Source: Dendrolimus kikuchii
Taxonomy: Eukaryota; Arthropoda; Insecta; Lepidoptera; Lasiocampidae
Length of the DNA stretch: 64,000 nucleotides
Direction of reading: 5' to 3'
Assembly: GCA_019925095.2 (NCBI GenBank)
Contig: CM034398.1
Location: 9,935,001 to 9,999,000, forward strand
Made by a program: the position numbers and the translations under genes. Within the stretch, counting starts at the first letter, position 1, and every line of letters starts with the position of its first letter. The notes below the pieces were generated by a model. It had not been told where the DNA came from and made no database searches. It saw only the letters and a program-made list of their open reading frames with translations. Shown one piece after another: positions 43,501 through 55,650 of the stretch.

Positions 43501-45175
43501 TATTATCAGATTCAGAAACACATTGTACTTATATCGCAAGATAAACCGTTGAAGGACTTTATTGTGGACCAATCCTACCGCCTCAGTGTTCACTTCTCGA
43601 TATAATACATCATAACGAGTACACGCTGTTTTAAAATTACCATTCATTTCTTAAATGTATTTTTATTTATTATTACAAGTAATGGATAAAATACGTGTTT
43701 TTTTTTTAAATTTGTACTACACTTTGGATATAAATTGTTTATTATCTCATTGTTGAAGTTTTGTAGTGTTGTAGTTTTGTAAATGTTGTAAACTTAGAAG
43801 TCACATTTCAAAAATCAAAGCAATCATAATTTTTTAAATTATTATTTTATATGGGAATGTTTGTACTGTTATGTGCCATATAAATGAATTTATAATATTT
43901 AACTTTTATACAAAATTATATATAATACATAATGTCTTGAAGAGAAAAAACAAACTTACATATATTTAACTAAACTCATACGTTTCTATAAATACATAAT
44001 GGGATGGATGAAAACGCTCCCGATTGTCAACATACATTACTTATCAATATGTAGGATTACCAAAGCAAAGCCGAATCCAATTATAGCTTTGACGTTTATT
44101 TAGACAATATAGCTTTAAATTAAGTGGTAAATGTACCTTCTAGTGTAGTACATACATATTATCTCCACTAACTTCCCTTAGAAGAGGCAGATATTATAGT
44201 GGATCTTTACTTCATACGATCTTAACATATGGTACACCAAGCACTTCGACTAGGTTCAATAAGCTCGTCACTACATATATGGATGTTGGTTTTAAATCCA
44301 TTTTAGTCTTTGTAAGTAAAAAGGAGGCCAAGAATAGTGTTACTTACTATTTTAACAGAAATACTATATTTTTATTGTGTATGCTGTTTAGGTCATTGTT
44401 ACACAATAGTCTTACGTATTTCATTGAATATACCTATATATGTTCATGTATAAAATTCATATTTTCTATGTATGTAATAATATCAATATTATATCTAAAT
44501 TTAAATATTTTAGAGCATTCTGCAACAAAACCCTGCCCTATCTTTTGTGTCATATTTCTGTCTGCATTCTAAGATTCTCTGAAAGAGATCGCTATCAACG
44601 ATAAGTCCGCCATCTATCTATATTTCTAGTCAGTTTTTGTGTATTGTATATTTTATTCTATTCTGTTCCATTCTATTACATCCTATTCCATAATATTCCA
44701 TACTATTCCATCTAAATAATTAAAATTCATAATAATGATCGATATTCGCAATAGTTAACAACTGCTGTCCAAATACTCGTACTCCATTTTTTAATTATAA
44801 TGGATATGATTATCTATCAAAATACGGTAATAGATGATTAGAAAGCGTTAATTTTCCTATTCCCATGAGTTTTCCATTTTTATTGTTACTACCCGATTCC
44901 AATCTTCATAAGAACCGAACCATCCTGATTTAGTGCAATGATCACCGCTGATCGGTCGTGGAGCACGTTTGAGTTATGTCATTCATACTGTTTTATTATT
45001 GGTTGAGTTTTTTAGCTACCTTTTTATCGTAATGAAATAAAATGTGAAAATGTTATGTTTTTGCAAAGTGTTAAAAACATGCCAATAAGAGAGGACACAC
45101 AACAAGGAGGACATATAACAACGTAACGTGTGGTGGTGGCATAATAGGGTAATTAATTTATAGTAAATTGAACTG
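43501..45175. other. No gene; degenerate (TATTC)n-like run at 44645-44712
   Basis: AT-rich DNA. The stretch 44645-44712 is a degenerate pentamer repeat (ttcta/ttcca units). The 97-codon plus frame at 44279-44572 is hydrophobic by composition only. Confidence 0.4.
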
Positions 45176-45316
45176 AGATTGACCAGGTTCCAGTCTTCCT
45201 TTAGAGAGCAGCAGCGCATTGGTAGTACCTTTGGTCTTGCAAATGTCCATAGGCGATGGTAACCGCTTTCCATCAAGTGGGCCGTCTGCCTGTCTGCTGA
45301 ACTCCTGCAAAAAAAA
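45176..45316 (+). repeat. 310-bp dispersed repeat, family D1, 3' half
   Basis: A sense fragment from 'gattgaccaggttccagtc' to 'gaactcctgcaaaaaaaa'. The 5' truncation and A-rich 3' end fit a retroposed element. Confidence 0.75.
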
Positions 45317-45936
45317 GATACTTCTTACAGTGTTTAAAAAAAAGACTCAGTCTTATAGATTCTGTACAATCGCAGCAAGTTATGACATCATATCTCCAAC
45401 GACTCAAATATCTGATTATTGTTTAAATATTAATTAAAATTATTTTTATTATAATGTTTTAAAAGTAAGATAATAGTATGATATATAAACTGTCTTCTTT
45501 TATATGAAAATAAATTTAGAATTTACTGTAACTTGTATCGTCTACGCACAGTATCTACCCAATTATTTAGCCATAATCACGAAACTGACTGATTTCGGCC
45601 CAACCACTTACTAACATATAGTAGATAGATCTCGGGTCCACAGTGCCGGGTGTGTCAACATTTGATTGATATCTGTAATCTTAATTGATATAATCAGTCA
45701 TCTGCGGAGGCTTATCATTGACTCATCTTTGCCTATCTTTATACATTACTTTTAAAACTACAGCTGTTAGCCCCAAATAAAATAGAACAATGTAGAATAG
45801 AACAGAAGAATAGAGAACAGAGCACAAAAGAGTAAAATAAAATAAATAAAGTATAAGACACATAATTTCTCAGAAAAGCATTTTCTTTTTCTTACATACG
45901 TTGTTAGATCGAGCGACCTCGGAAACTGAACGTGGA
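45317..45936. other. No gene; A-rich pentamer run near 45778-45850
   Basis: AT-rich, with an 'agaata/gaaca' degenerate repeat. No element was recognised. Confidence 0.4.
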
Positions 45937-46252
45937 GTTTTTTTTTTTATTGCAGGAGATCAGCAGACAGGCAAACGGCCCACTCGATGGAAAGCGGTTA
46001 CCATCGCCTATAGAAATTTGCAACAGCAAAGCTGCTACAAATGCGCTGCTGCTCTCTTAAGGGAGACTGGAACCTGGTCACTAATGCCGGAACACAACTC
46101 AAGGTTGTTATGGCGACATACTTTAGACCAGGGGTGGTAGCCATCCGGTCGGGCAAATGCCCTACCACCTGGCTCTGGGTTATTAAGTCGCATCTTACGA
46201 CAGGCCGCCCGGCCGCAGAAAATTGTATTCTTTCTCATTTCCTGCACGGATA
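45937..46252 (-). repeat. 310-bp dispersed repeat, family D1, full-length copy
   Basis: The plus strand runs from a T-rich start and 'attgcaggagatcagcagac' to 'tttcctgcacggat'. Read on the minus strand, it begins ATCCGTGCAGGAAA and ends CTCCTGCAATAAAAAA, with an AATAAA-like signal and A-tail at the 3' end. This is the best single reference copy in the window. No stable coding frame is shared by all copies. Confidence 0.85.
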
Positions 46253-47215
46253 GTTTACCACTAGCATTATTAGGAAATATGCTCAAGTCTACGAGCATCG
46301 GCTTCATCATCATGTGAATGTAGAGACAATCCAGCTCTTCAAAAACACGGACATAAAGAGATGGCTCAAAAGGACATAGTCATTTGAACTAGTGCTATAA
46401 ATAAAACAAAAGTGTAGTGTAATGTGTTAGCTGTCAATAAAGTGTGTGACCAAAGTGTCTTCGCTTTAATAGAGAGAATAAGAAAAATGTTAATGAACAC
46501 TATCTTAGTATGAATATTTCTTGTTAATGTAGGTTATAATTAAATTACTTATTAGTCCTTTTAGATTAGATGGTAATACTAATGAGGTATTTTTTCTTAA
46601 ATAATTCATTTATAAAAAACTTTCTTATAATAAGTTTGTAAGTTTTGCATTTGTGACAGAATTCTAAAAGTCCTAGCTATCTTGATATTATAGGTATATA
46701 TCGATAAGGATTATTACCGTCAAATATTACTAACTCGCAAAAAATTCAATGAATTGGTTTAATAACTTACGAATTTTAAGTGATCCTCTTAACCTCTCAA
46801 ACGCTAAAATTAAAGCTTTCTTTGCAATAGGATTTTAGAGAATTATTTCATTACTAATTTTACCAACAGTAATTTTTATCAAGTAACTTTGCTTATATTC
46901 GCAACATGTAGGTATAAACAATATTAACCAATACTAATACAAGATGCTGTTTCAAGACAGTCTCATCATTCAGCACAAAAAATTGTTATATCTACGTGTA
47001 AAGCATTTAATTTATTTTAGTCTCTGTACTGATATAACATTTGAAAGAAAAGTTGGCACATGTTCTAGTGCATGTAACTAATTATATAAATGATTAAGAT
47101 GATTAGTCACAATACTGAACCGATTTCTCATTAGAGGTCTTCTAACTATAACTTCTCCTTCACCGTACTTGTCAGCTTTTCGGGCTAAAATAACATATAA
47201 CAAAAAGTTGTAATT
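46253..47215. other. No recognisable feature
   Basis: AT-rich without clear repeats. Confidence 0.4.
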
Positions 47216-47470
47216 TAAACTAGGTTTTAATGATTTTAAGTGCTGTATTTTATTTCATTTTTATTTCAGATCACATAAGACAAAGATGTGCAATGAGTAA
47301 TGTTAAAGTTATTATTTAACCTACCCCCAACTTGTTCATTTTATTTTTTTGTTTATTGTTATTATTTAGTCTATGCGAACATAATCTAATTTACACCCAC
47401 TTCGCAACATGTTATGGCTTCTAAATAAGAAGCGGCGCAAAAAACTCTTCAGCAACGCGCCTAAGTTTAA
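47216..47470 (-). mobile_element. Degenerate Penelope-like 3' terminal fragment
   Basis: It follows the same path as 29381-29680 ('ggttttaatgattttaagtg', 'agacaaagatgt', 'cgcaacatgttatggctt', 'agaagcggcgcaaaaaactc') but has lost the 'ggccacttttcagtggcc' hairpin and has many changes. It is an old copy of the same family. Confidence 0.65.
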
Positions 47471-47526
47471 TTTAAAAAAGATATAACTTCATAAATTACG
47501 TTAATTTTACCATGAGTTAGTGCATC

Positions 47527-48041
47527 ATATTGTTACAACTTAGGTTCCAACAAAAACAAATTCCACCTTTATATCTGTAAAACACATTTTATTACCTGTC
47601 GGTATTTGACCTACTTGTAATTCTTTTATGATCGTCTTCTTTTGTTTAGTTATTTATTGACATACGTTTCTAGAGAACAGCTCATTGTTTTATTGTACTC
47701 GTTTATGGCCGCTAGCGGCCGTATCATTAGCTAGGTTTTGCGGATTACGTCGACTACGATATGGACACATTTGTATCTGTGAGGTATAAAACGACGGCCT
47801 GATGACGAGAGAGGGCAGTCGAGCGAGAACCACGATCAAGGCGAAACGCGTCTACATTCGGGAATCTATTAGTGACGGACTTTGCGCGTTTTATTGAATT
47901 ACGACTTTCTGAATTACGTTTGGATTTGTTGTGTTCGGTTGTATTTGTACCTGTGTTATAACGTGTTTGTATAATTCTAATAAACCTTATAATAATGCTA
48001 ACGGCATTTCCATTCGAGTCCCGCTAAACTCGTAACAATAT
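47527..48041 (+). mobile_element. Solo LTR, copy 2 (Ty3/Gypsy-like)
   Basis: 47531-48037 starts TGTTACAACTT and ends CGTAACA, flanked by perfect 4-bp ATAT repeats (47527-47530 and 48038-48041). It aligns with 23246-23777 along its whole length. It keeps the TATA box (47787) and AATAAA (47979). It also contains a 14-bp palindrome GGCCGCTAGCGGCC near 47707 that copy 1 lacks. Confidence 0.85.
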
Positions 48042-48341
48042 TATAATTTGGTATTTAATACTTTTTGCAATAAATTCTTGAACATACATAAAGAGGTAAA
48101 ACATTGTACGTGTAAATAACTTATCATCTTACTTTCGAATTTTTCATGATAGAAATAATTTCAATTACAGTTTAAACAATAATAATAATCAACAAGTTCT
48201 GTCGCTCATTACTCAGCTATATGACGTCATCATCTGTCTTGTTTCAAATGAGGTATTTCTGGCAGATTTAAATTTCACACAAATCCAGTGTTCTTGTCCC
48301 GCAGGAATTTTTAATAGTATTTCTAATAAATATCAATATTA
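48042..48341. other. No recognisable feature
   Basis: AT-rich spacer. Confidence 0.4.
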
Positions 48342-48657
48342 AGTGAAAATATTACATACATACATAACTTCACGCCAGTTCCCTCGCGGGGTAGGCACGA
48401 ACAACAGAGTGCCATTTAGGCTTATTCTTACACACCTCACTTGCCTCTTTGACATTCATAACTCTTGTCATGCAAGCTCGTCTGTTCTTAAGGCTCCTGA
48501 CATCACCTTCTGCTAGTACACGATCAATTTGATCATGGAAGGTGTGTCGTGGTCTTCCACGACTTCTGCATCCATCCACTTTTGCATTGTATATCTGTTT
48601 AGTCATTCTTTCATCATGCATTCTTTCCACATGCCCGAACCACAGTGAAAATATTAC
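48342..48657 (-). mobile_element. 5'-truncated RTE-like LINE with 14-bp TSD
   Basis: The insert 48356-48643 is flanked by AGTGAAAATATTAC at 48342-48355 and 48644-48657, a perfect 14-bp TSD. The minus strand carries the C-terminal coding part and a (ATGT) tail. It supplies part of the coding region that the 7.9-kb copy has lost. Confidence 0.9.
48370..48643 (-). pseudogene. RTE-like LINE ORF, C-terminal fragment
   Basis: About 90 codons encode the region after the RT domain: M-T-K-Q-I-Y-N-A-K-V-D-G, then G-R-P-R-H-T-F-H-D-Q-I, then R-R-A-C-M-T-R-V-M-N-V and the K-W-H-S-V-V-R-A-Y-P-A-R-E-L-A end. There is no start codon of its own, and the frame is cut at the 5' truncation. The C-terminal blocks match the fragments at 3278-3420 and 25928-26072. 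Confidence 0.8.
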
Positions 48658-49504
48658 TATGGATTAAGTATATAGGTAGACAAATCTTAATTGTTTACCA
48701 CATTAATACATCAATATAGATTAATTAATTACAACTAAAGATTAGAACAATGAGGGGTATAAGGTATCTATTCTAAAAGGTGCTTATATAAATATGTGTC
48801 ATCAAGTCTCGCAGGACTTGAAGACTCCCGTTTTGTAAACACTTTGCAATAATACTCCAGGAAGAACTTGGATTTTTATTTTGCGATCCATAGGATGAGA
48901 TTGAACTGTTATTTGTGTATAACAAAATGATTACTTCTATGCTATACAAAATAAAATATAATTAATTAAAGGATATTTGGAAATGAAATCTTGCAAAATG
49001 TTGAATGTTTACTTTCTAAGAACTTTTCATACCCGAATCCTTAAAAACGCGGCGGTTCAACTATCCGGGTTGGTACATTATAATGTTACGTAGTAAGACC
49101 CTTAAATTGCTTTGAAAAGGGAGAAAGGTTAATAATATCCAGTGGCAAGAGCTCCATGCAAGTGGATTCCTACTAGCTTAATTTTAAATTTAAACAATAG
49201 TTGTATCTATTATAACATAAAAAATGGCCACCTTATGATGTGTAGCTTAAAGGTGTAAAAATAATTTAAATGTACCTAGATGTAGTTAGATAGTAAGTCC
49301 TCAAATACCAATGGTTTTTAGTGACATTATATAGAGCTAGATACTCGCTCCCTAAGTCTTGAAAGACGTCCTCACCTGGGTTTTGAAAATCCAGGGATGG
49401 TGAAATATGAAAAAAAAATCATGATGGTGGAGCATAAAAATACTTTAAATGAAAATCAGTTTGAAGATGATCCGTTGAGGACTTTTGAAATGCAGTAGAT
49501 TTAT
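48658..49504. other. No recognisable feature
   Basis: AT-rich, no motif seen. Confidence 0.4.
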
Positions 49505-50016
49505 TTTATTACTGGGATATGCCCGCGACTTCGTCCACGCTTGACTTGAAATTCCCGTGGGACTTCCGGGATACAAAGTAGCGCAGTATTTTAAAAAAGA
49601 AAGTAAGCTATGCTATCGTTTTAGAGAAACTGTGTCGGAATAAGCTAATTTTTATGCACCCGAAAACCAACAAACCGCTCCCGGGAATATTCCCGGGATA
49701 AAAAGTATCACAGTTTTTATTACATAAAATTTACTATAAATCTTTGGAATTCGTTTTTTTTTTAATTTTGCTTTATTAAACCATTCACAGAAAAAAATAT
49801 CCCGCGGGATTCCCGGAATAAAAAGCAGTGCAGATTTTAAGTCTAAGAATTTTCTATCGATCAGCGACAACCAAACAAACAGACAAACGTAAACAGACAA
49901 GAAATCTAAAAAACATGCATCGTTTTCTCCGTCATTTACATAGTCTATTCCAGTGGTTTTTTTTAACAGCTTCAATGTACAGACACGGCATGTTTAGAAT
50001 GTTATAATATTATAGG
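49505..50016 (+). repeat. 530-bp dispersed repeat, family D2, copy 3
   Basis: It runs from 'actgggatatgcccgcgact' to 'gttataatattatagg', with D2 landmarks in order (cttccgggatacaaa, tgcacccgaaa, atcccgcgggattcccgg, caaacagacaaac). The 107-codon minus frame across it is the antisense of the repeat. Confidence 0.65.
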
Positions 50017-50535
50017 TTATGTTATTGTTCAAACGCTTACTTACAATCCCGTTGCAAATCTTCAAATTATATTTAATTTAGATGCTATAATTCGAAGTAG
50101 CAAATAAGGTTGCACAAATCGTTTATTATCTTTTAAAAACTCTATTTCTTGAAATGTCTTTACACATATTTTTCCACGTAGATATCACATTTTTCCGTTG
50201 TAATATTAAGCTTAAGTAGCAATGAAGAGTAGATCGCCAATATGCAGCAGGTACACGCGGCATCTGAGACAACTCTCATTACCAAATGCCTAGCGTTTAT
50301 TATAGCATCTACCGCCAAATATAATCGTCACCGGCGCCAAATTACTAATCCGGTTTTAATTAAATCCACATTGCTTTTCTCTTTAATAGAAAGGTTTAAG
50401 TTAGGCAAATGCTCCGTTTGACTTAAATTAACATTTTTAAAGTTTTCTTCAGATTACTAAGATAAAAATAAAACCAGCACAGAATTAGGTTTAAAAATTG
50501 TCAGTACCTATAAGTTTATATAGACCTAAAGATCT
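50017..50535. other. No recognisable feature
   Basis: AT-rich, no repeats identified. Confidence 0.4.
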
Positions 50536-50848
50536 ATCCGTGCAGGAACGGAGAAGGAATACAATTTCCTGCGGCCGGGCGGCCTGTCATAAGAGGCGAC
50601 AAAATAACCCACAACCAGGTGGTAGGGTATTTGCCCGACTGGATGGCTACCACCCCTGGTCTAGAATAGGCCGCATAACAACCTCGAGTTGTGTTCCGTT
50701 ATTAGTGACCAGGTTTCAGTCTCCCTTAAGAGAGCAGCAGCGCATTTGTAGCACCTTAGGTGTTGCAAATGGACATAGGCAATGATAACCGCTTCCCATC
50801 AGGTGGGCTGTCTGCCTGTTTGCTGAACTCATGCAATTAAAAAAAAAG
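50536..50848 (+). repeat. 310-bp dispersed repeat, family D1, full-length sense copy
   Basis: It runs from 'atccgtgcaggaacggag' to 'ctgaactcatgcaattaaaa'. Start, middle and end match 45937-46252 read on the other strand. It terminates in an A-rich tail. Confidence 0.85.
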
Positions 50849-51107
50849 AAAGAAATTAAGAAAGAAAATATTTATTTCAAAACTGCGACTCTTAACAATA
50901 ATAATGAAAATGTGTGCCGCAATTTGCGAAATGAGGTTGGCACTCAGTATTTTGCTGTGCCTATACATAGTCCGACACAGCACTGATTTTCAGTGCCCAC
51001 CTCCTTAATCACAGAAGTCATGCGACCCATGGTAAAGGCAGGCAAAAATTAAGATTTGAGTATTACTTTAGTTTACGTCCGTCTAGTGGAATTAACTATA
51101 TAAATAA
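50849..51107. other. Spacer, no recognisable feature
   Basis: A stretch around 50910-51045 is somewhat GC-richer but has no assigned family. Confidence 0.35.
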
Positions 51108-51779
51108 CTAGCTTCTGCCTGCGACTTCGTCTGCGTGGAATATTTACTTTGGGCTATCGCTAACTTTAACCCGCAACTTTGTTTACGTAGAAGGTGAAAA
51201 TATTTTTAAATGCGCGCGCACTACTTGATTATTATTTTGCTGCGATATTATTTTAAAACTGCGATATCTCCTAAGATATTCATTGAAATCGAACGATGTC
51301 AATGGCAATTTTGTTTTAAATTAAATACTTGTGATGAATAATGTATTTATTTGGATAAGGATTAATGTCATGTTTATAAAAACAACTTTGCAAATAATGC
51401 ATTATTTTAGAATAAATTTGGTTAGCATAAAAAAGGTTATAGTGGGCCAACCTTAAAAGATAGACATATGCTATCGCGGACGTTTTTTTTTGAACTTTTA
51501 AAGGGGAACAATTCTGTCATACTTGATTTTTACGAAATTTTAACCGTTTACGCAGCGCAGCGCACGCAGCGGAAGCGCTCGAAAGGAAAAAAAATATCCC
51601 GATTTTGAAACATTATTCATTGGTGTTCCACTCCTAGCGTGATGATATATAGCCTATAGCCTTCCTCGATAAATGGGCTATTCAACACTGAAAGAATTTT
51701 TCAAATCAGACCAGCAGTTTCTGAGATTAGCGCGTTCAAGCAAACAAACAAACTCTTCAGCTTTATATATTAGTATAGA
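51108..51779 (+). repeat. Dispersed repeat, family D4
   Basis: It starts 'actagcttctgcctgcgact' and ends 'gctttatatattagtataga', with an internal second 'cccgcaactttgtttacgt' block. The right end ('cagaccagcagtttctgaga', 'caaacaaac') is shared with the old copy at about 5990-6050. It is probably non-autonomous. Length is about 670 bp. Confidence 0.5.
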
Positions 51780-52409
51780 CTAGAATTATCCCCACGGCTT
51801 AAAACTTGGGAAGTAGCGCTTGAAAACTCAATCAGGTTATATATACATAAACATGTAGTGAAAAATTATCTAACTGATGGTGAAAACTGCTTAAAAATCC
51901 GTTACGTGGTTTATGAGGAGTTAACGTATATGCAGACAGACAGACACGGAAAACGACTTTGTTTTATACTATGTAAAGAATAAAAGGCAAATTCTCAAAC
52001 GAAAAGGAGATTATTTTAATCACGGTTGCACAAAATAAATATAACGTCTTTCAGCAACCTTTTGGATACGGCAACGACATCATTTCCTATTATTATGAAT
52101 AGATAATGAGGAAAATGAAATATGAAAATGAACAAAAAATCTAAATAATTAAATGAAAATTACCTATTACAAAAACTCGGAATTAATTTGGCTGCAAAAG
52201 TAGGTAGCCGCTCAATTGAATTGCGGTTTCCGTGGATACGTTCACTGATTCGTGAAACTCTCTACGAAATAAAAGAAAATAAGGAAAAAAAATGTTTTCA
52301 AATAACGTAGGAATAGCCTAATTTCTGAAAGGACTTACATTTCGGCGGCTTTGTGTCGCATTTCTTACGGTAATTTGTATACGTTGTTCCGGAGTTAGAA
52401 TTGTATGAA
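51780..52409. other. No gene recognised; flank of the tandem array
   Basis: AT-rich. The segment 52190-52400 is slightly richer in GC and may belong to the same unit as the array that follows. Confidence 0.35.
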
Positions 52410-53113
52410 CTGCTTGTGTGATTAAACATAGTCACTTATCACACTTAGATGGATCACGAAATTCACTTTAGTAAATTGTAAATTCTATTTAGTTACACTG
52501 AATGAAATAAACAAAGATCACTACGTAACATTCAACGGCTTGTGGATATTTTTTCCGCATATAAAATTATGAAATTAAAGAGCGGTATATTTTTTATAGT
52601 ATACTGTTCGGAATTGAAATACTGTAAATTCTATTCAGTTACACTAAACGAAATTAAAAAAAAACAATCACTACGTAACATCAAAAGACTTATTGATATT
52701 TTCCCTGCTTATGGTTTTATAATTAAGGAGCACGGTAATTTGTATTAGCTATTCAGGGCGTGAAATTAAGGACTACTTGTGCGCTGAAACATAATCACTT
52801 ATTCCACTTAAATTACATCACGAAATTCACTTTAGTGAACAGTAAATTCGATTTAATTATACTGAACAAGCGATATAAAAATTAATCACTACGTAACATC
52901 GAGTGATGTATCTTCCCTACATATAATTTTAAAATTAAATTACTAGTAGTGTGATTAAACTTAATCACTTATTCACACTGTATCACAAAATTTACTATCA
53001 CACTGACTATTAATTTTTTATGTTACACTATAAAAGAAACTAAAAAATCAGTATGTAATATTGAAGGACGTATAAAGATTTTCGCGTATGTAGTTTTAAA
53101 ATTAAAGAGCGGT
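52410..53113 (+). repeat. Four diverged tandem repeats of about 130-180 bp
   Basis: Units begin near 52412, 52614 (partial), 52783 and 52950. Each has some of the blocks 'gattaaacatagtcacttat', 'atcacgaaattcactttagt', 'gtaaattctatttagttaca', 'atcactacgtaacat', 'gatattttt.ccgcat' and 'aaattaaagagcggt' in the same order. Units are well diverged, so the array is old. No protein frame is maintained through the units. Confidence 0.7.
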
Positions 53114-54029
53114 GCATGCTCGCAACGGTTTCCCGTATTTTCGTTATGCGTTTGTGTGAAAACTGAAATTGGCGGCGGGCGTCGTGTAGCTGTGTTATTT
53201 TTGTTTCCACACCACTCCCGCGCTGTATATTCAATTTTAATAAAAATATGCTCAAACATGACTTGTTTTGTTACTCAGCAAATGCATCTGATAATATTTG
53301 CACGTTGCGTGGCGAATGAATTATATCTAGTTAGTAAGATTTATTTTTTTATTAAAACCTTTTGTAATGAAAATATGAAAACATAGTATTGTTATCGCAT
53401 GTCGTTGATAAAGAGGTACGAGTTAAGCAAATTCGTTGTGGTTTTTCTATATTTTACTTGGCACCGACTTCAAGACATTGTACACAATATTGAAGTATTT
53501 AATGCTTTTATAATGGACTTCAAAACAAGATGTCGTGGAAAATATTTAGGGTTCGGTATAGTTATAGGGCACATTTATTTATTTGAGATATAAAGTGAAT
53601 TTTGGGTGGTTATAAAAAAACATAACTACGAAGGTTAAGCTCCGCTTTGCCTCGTTCTCACCTTAGTCTTCTAAACTTTATCAAAAAACTCGGACCTGAT
53701 CATAATAGTTCATAATAAATAAATGTGCTCTATAACTACCCCACCCAATATTTATTTTCAGTACTAGTACATAGAAATGTAAAAAATAAGAGTAAATGTG
53801 TAACACTAAACATATAAATATAACAAAATTTTGTAAAGTAGTATAGTAAAATTGTAATAGATATTAAGTATAAAAAGAAAGAAAAACACAAAAAGATAAT
53901 AAAAGAAAAGACTCCCCCATTTATTTTCCCAAATGTAGTAAATTAAGAATTAAAATAGACCTGAAAAAGAAGATCTCTGTCTTGCATAATGACGGAGGAG
54001 ATCGGATTAAAAAAAAAACAACTTTTTAA
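53114..54029. other. No recognisable feature
   Basis: Frames of 64-78 codons on both strands overlap each other at 53023-53593 and have no motif. None is supported as a gene. Confidence 0.4.
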
Positions 54030-54125
54030 AATAAAACTTTTTTAGAATCGTTGTGATTTGAAACTCGATGGAATGAAAAAGCGACACTAAAAAGAGATAA
54101 ATAAACATATAAATCTTAGGACTAA
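54030..54125 (+). repeat. Fragment of block B (see 30570-32046)
   Basis: 'agaatcgttgtgatttgaaa', 'cgacactaaaaagagataaa' and 'ttaggactaag' match block B of the large inverted repeat pair. This third partial copy shows that B is a dispersed repeat, not a one-off duplication. Confidence 0.55.
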
Positions 54126-55030
54126 GTACCTGCCGTGTTTCTGATTTGATCTTAATTCGTAAGGCTTAAAATGACTTTGAGAGTTGACATGTCGAATGTG
54201 ACACTTGAAATACGAAAATGTGTCGTTCTCACGCACGAACAAGACATAAACCACTTACACAATACTCAAATACCTCGAGTATTGTGCTCATATTTTGTTT
54301 CCGAGGCTCTGTTGTAAAAGGTAAGGAAAATTCGTAAATCTCTTGGAGTACCGTTTTGTTTTGTGAGAAAAATTTTGAATGGACATAAAATATTTCGAGT
54401 GGAACGTAAAAGGCGAACGTATTCATCTATTTTTACTACTATTTATTGTCTTTAAGTAAAAATAACAGTTTCGTAGCTTCAACGCTCCAGTGTCTTGGCT
54501 TTTAAGTGAAGAATATTTGTAACGTCTCGAAGTGTATATAAATTATTAAACGCGATCCAACAGGTTATACGGCAAACTTTATTAGTATTTATGCATTTAC
54601 TCAATTTCGCATTAATACATTCGTCTTCTACCACACGACGTCGAGTGTCCGTCGTCAACGTCATTTCATTATTTTTTTATATATTAGATAATATTTGTAT
54701 TTGTATTAACATCTTTTTATCAAGTTTTTAAACGAAATATAGTAATTTGTAGAAATGACGCAAAAAAATTACAACATTTAAAATGTGTGAAAAAGCACTT
54801 AGCCTCTAATGGCGTAGCTACTTATAAGTATCCGGCACGCGCCTATGAAATGCTAGCGACCTGTATAGTATAATCCGACTCAGTATTGTTAAAAGTATAA
54901 CTGAATAAGCCTCTTAATCCATATTTCAGTTTACAAAGAAATCTGCTGAGTGTGACTTCGACTCGTACCGGCCATTTTTTATAAAAATATATTCAAAAAC
55001 AATATAGGCCCTATTTATGAATCCTTACCT
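54126..55030. other. No recognisable feature
   Basis: AT-rich. Minus frames of 61-65 codons have no recognisable motifs. Confidence 0.4.
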
Positions 55031-55144
55031 TTTTATTACTGGAATAAAGGAGATGGGCTGACGGCTGCCAGATATAAAGCATTTAATTACCGTTGCCTAT
55101 AGATATTTGCAACACCAAAGGTGCTACCAACGTACTGCCGGCAT

Positions 55145-55325
55145 CGAATCGAAATTCAAAAGTTTTTATTCATAATAAGTTCCACTGGAAAACAGTTTTT
55201 AAAAGTCATAAATTTAATTATACTTCCTATTCTATGTACACTGCTTCGCAACCTGCTATTGCTCTAGAAAGAGAAAAAGCGGCAAGAAACTCCCCAGCAA
55301 CGCGTCTAGTTAAAAATTGTTTTTC
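55145..55325 (+). repeat. Relic resembling the Penelope-like 3' region
   Basis: 'actgcttcgcaacctgctat', then 'agagaaaaagcggcaagaaa' and 'cagcaacgcgtctag', correspond to 'cgcttcgcaacatgttatgg', 'agaagaagcggcgcaagaaa' and 'cagcaaacatgcctag' of the copies at 29610 and 41230. It is strongly diverged. Confidence 0.4.
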
Positions 55326-55397
55326 TTCTTATTTATCTAGTACAAACTTTTTTTTAAATAAATATTTATACCAATATATGTTACACAAATCTGGCGG

Positions 55398-55650
55398 TCT
55401 CTGTGGTTGAGTGGGCTAAGCCTTAGTCAGCTGAGCTTACTGGAACGCAGAGGCTCCAGGTTCGATTCTGGGCATGGTATTTGGTAAACGAAATTTCCGT
55501 TATTTACTCTGGTCTGGGTGTTTGACGTCGGCCTTAATGTGGTCAGTTGTGTATTACTCACAATACAAGCGTAACTTGTTTAGCTTGGGAATATACAATG
55601 AGTGTGTGTTGTCTACCGATTATTTAGAAATAATAATAATTAATTACCTT
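55398..55650 (+). mobile_element. tRNA-derived SINE, family S2, copy 2
   Basis: The head has an A-box-like 'tggttgagtgggctaagcc' and a B-box 'aggttcgattctggg'. The body shares 'cgtaacttgtttagcttggg' and the following 'aatata.a.tgagt' with 3735-3945. The tRNA-like head is better preserved here. It sits inside the split D1 copy. Confidence 0.65.

Noticed and set aside
23246..48037. The two LTRs as ends of one 24-kb element
   Set aside because: No gag-pol of the right type lies between them, the LTRs differ in length and sequence, and each has its own ATAT-type flanks. They are better read as independent solo LTRs.
52410..53113. CRISPR-like array
   Set aside because: Units are long, strongly diverged and contiguous, with no identical short repeats or unique spacers, in a eukaryotic setting.
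55398..55475. A host tRNA gene
   Set aside because: A- and B-box-like motifs are present, but no cloverleaf with matching acceptor stem can be drawn, and the body is shared with another SINE copy.
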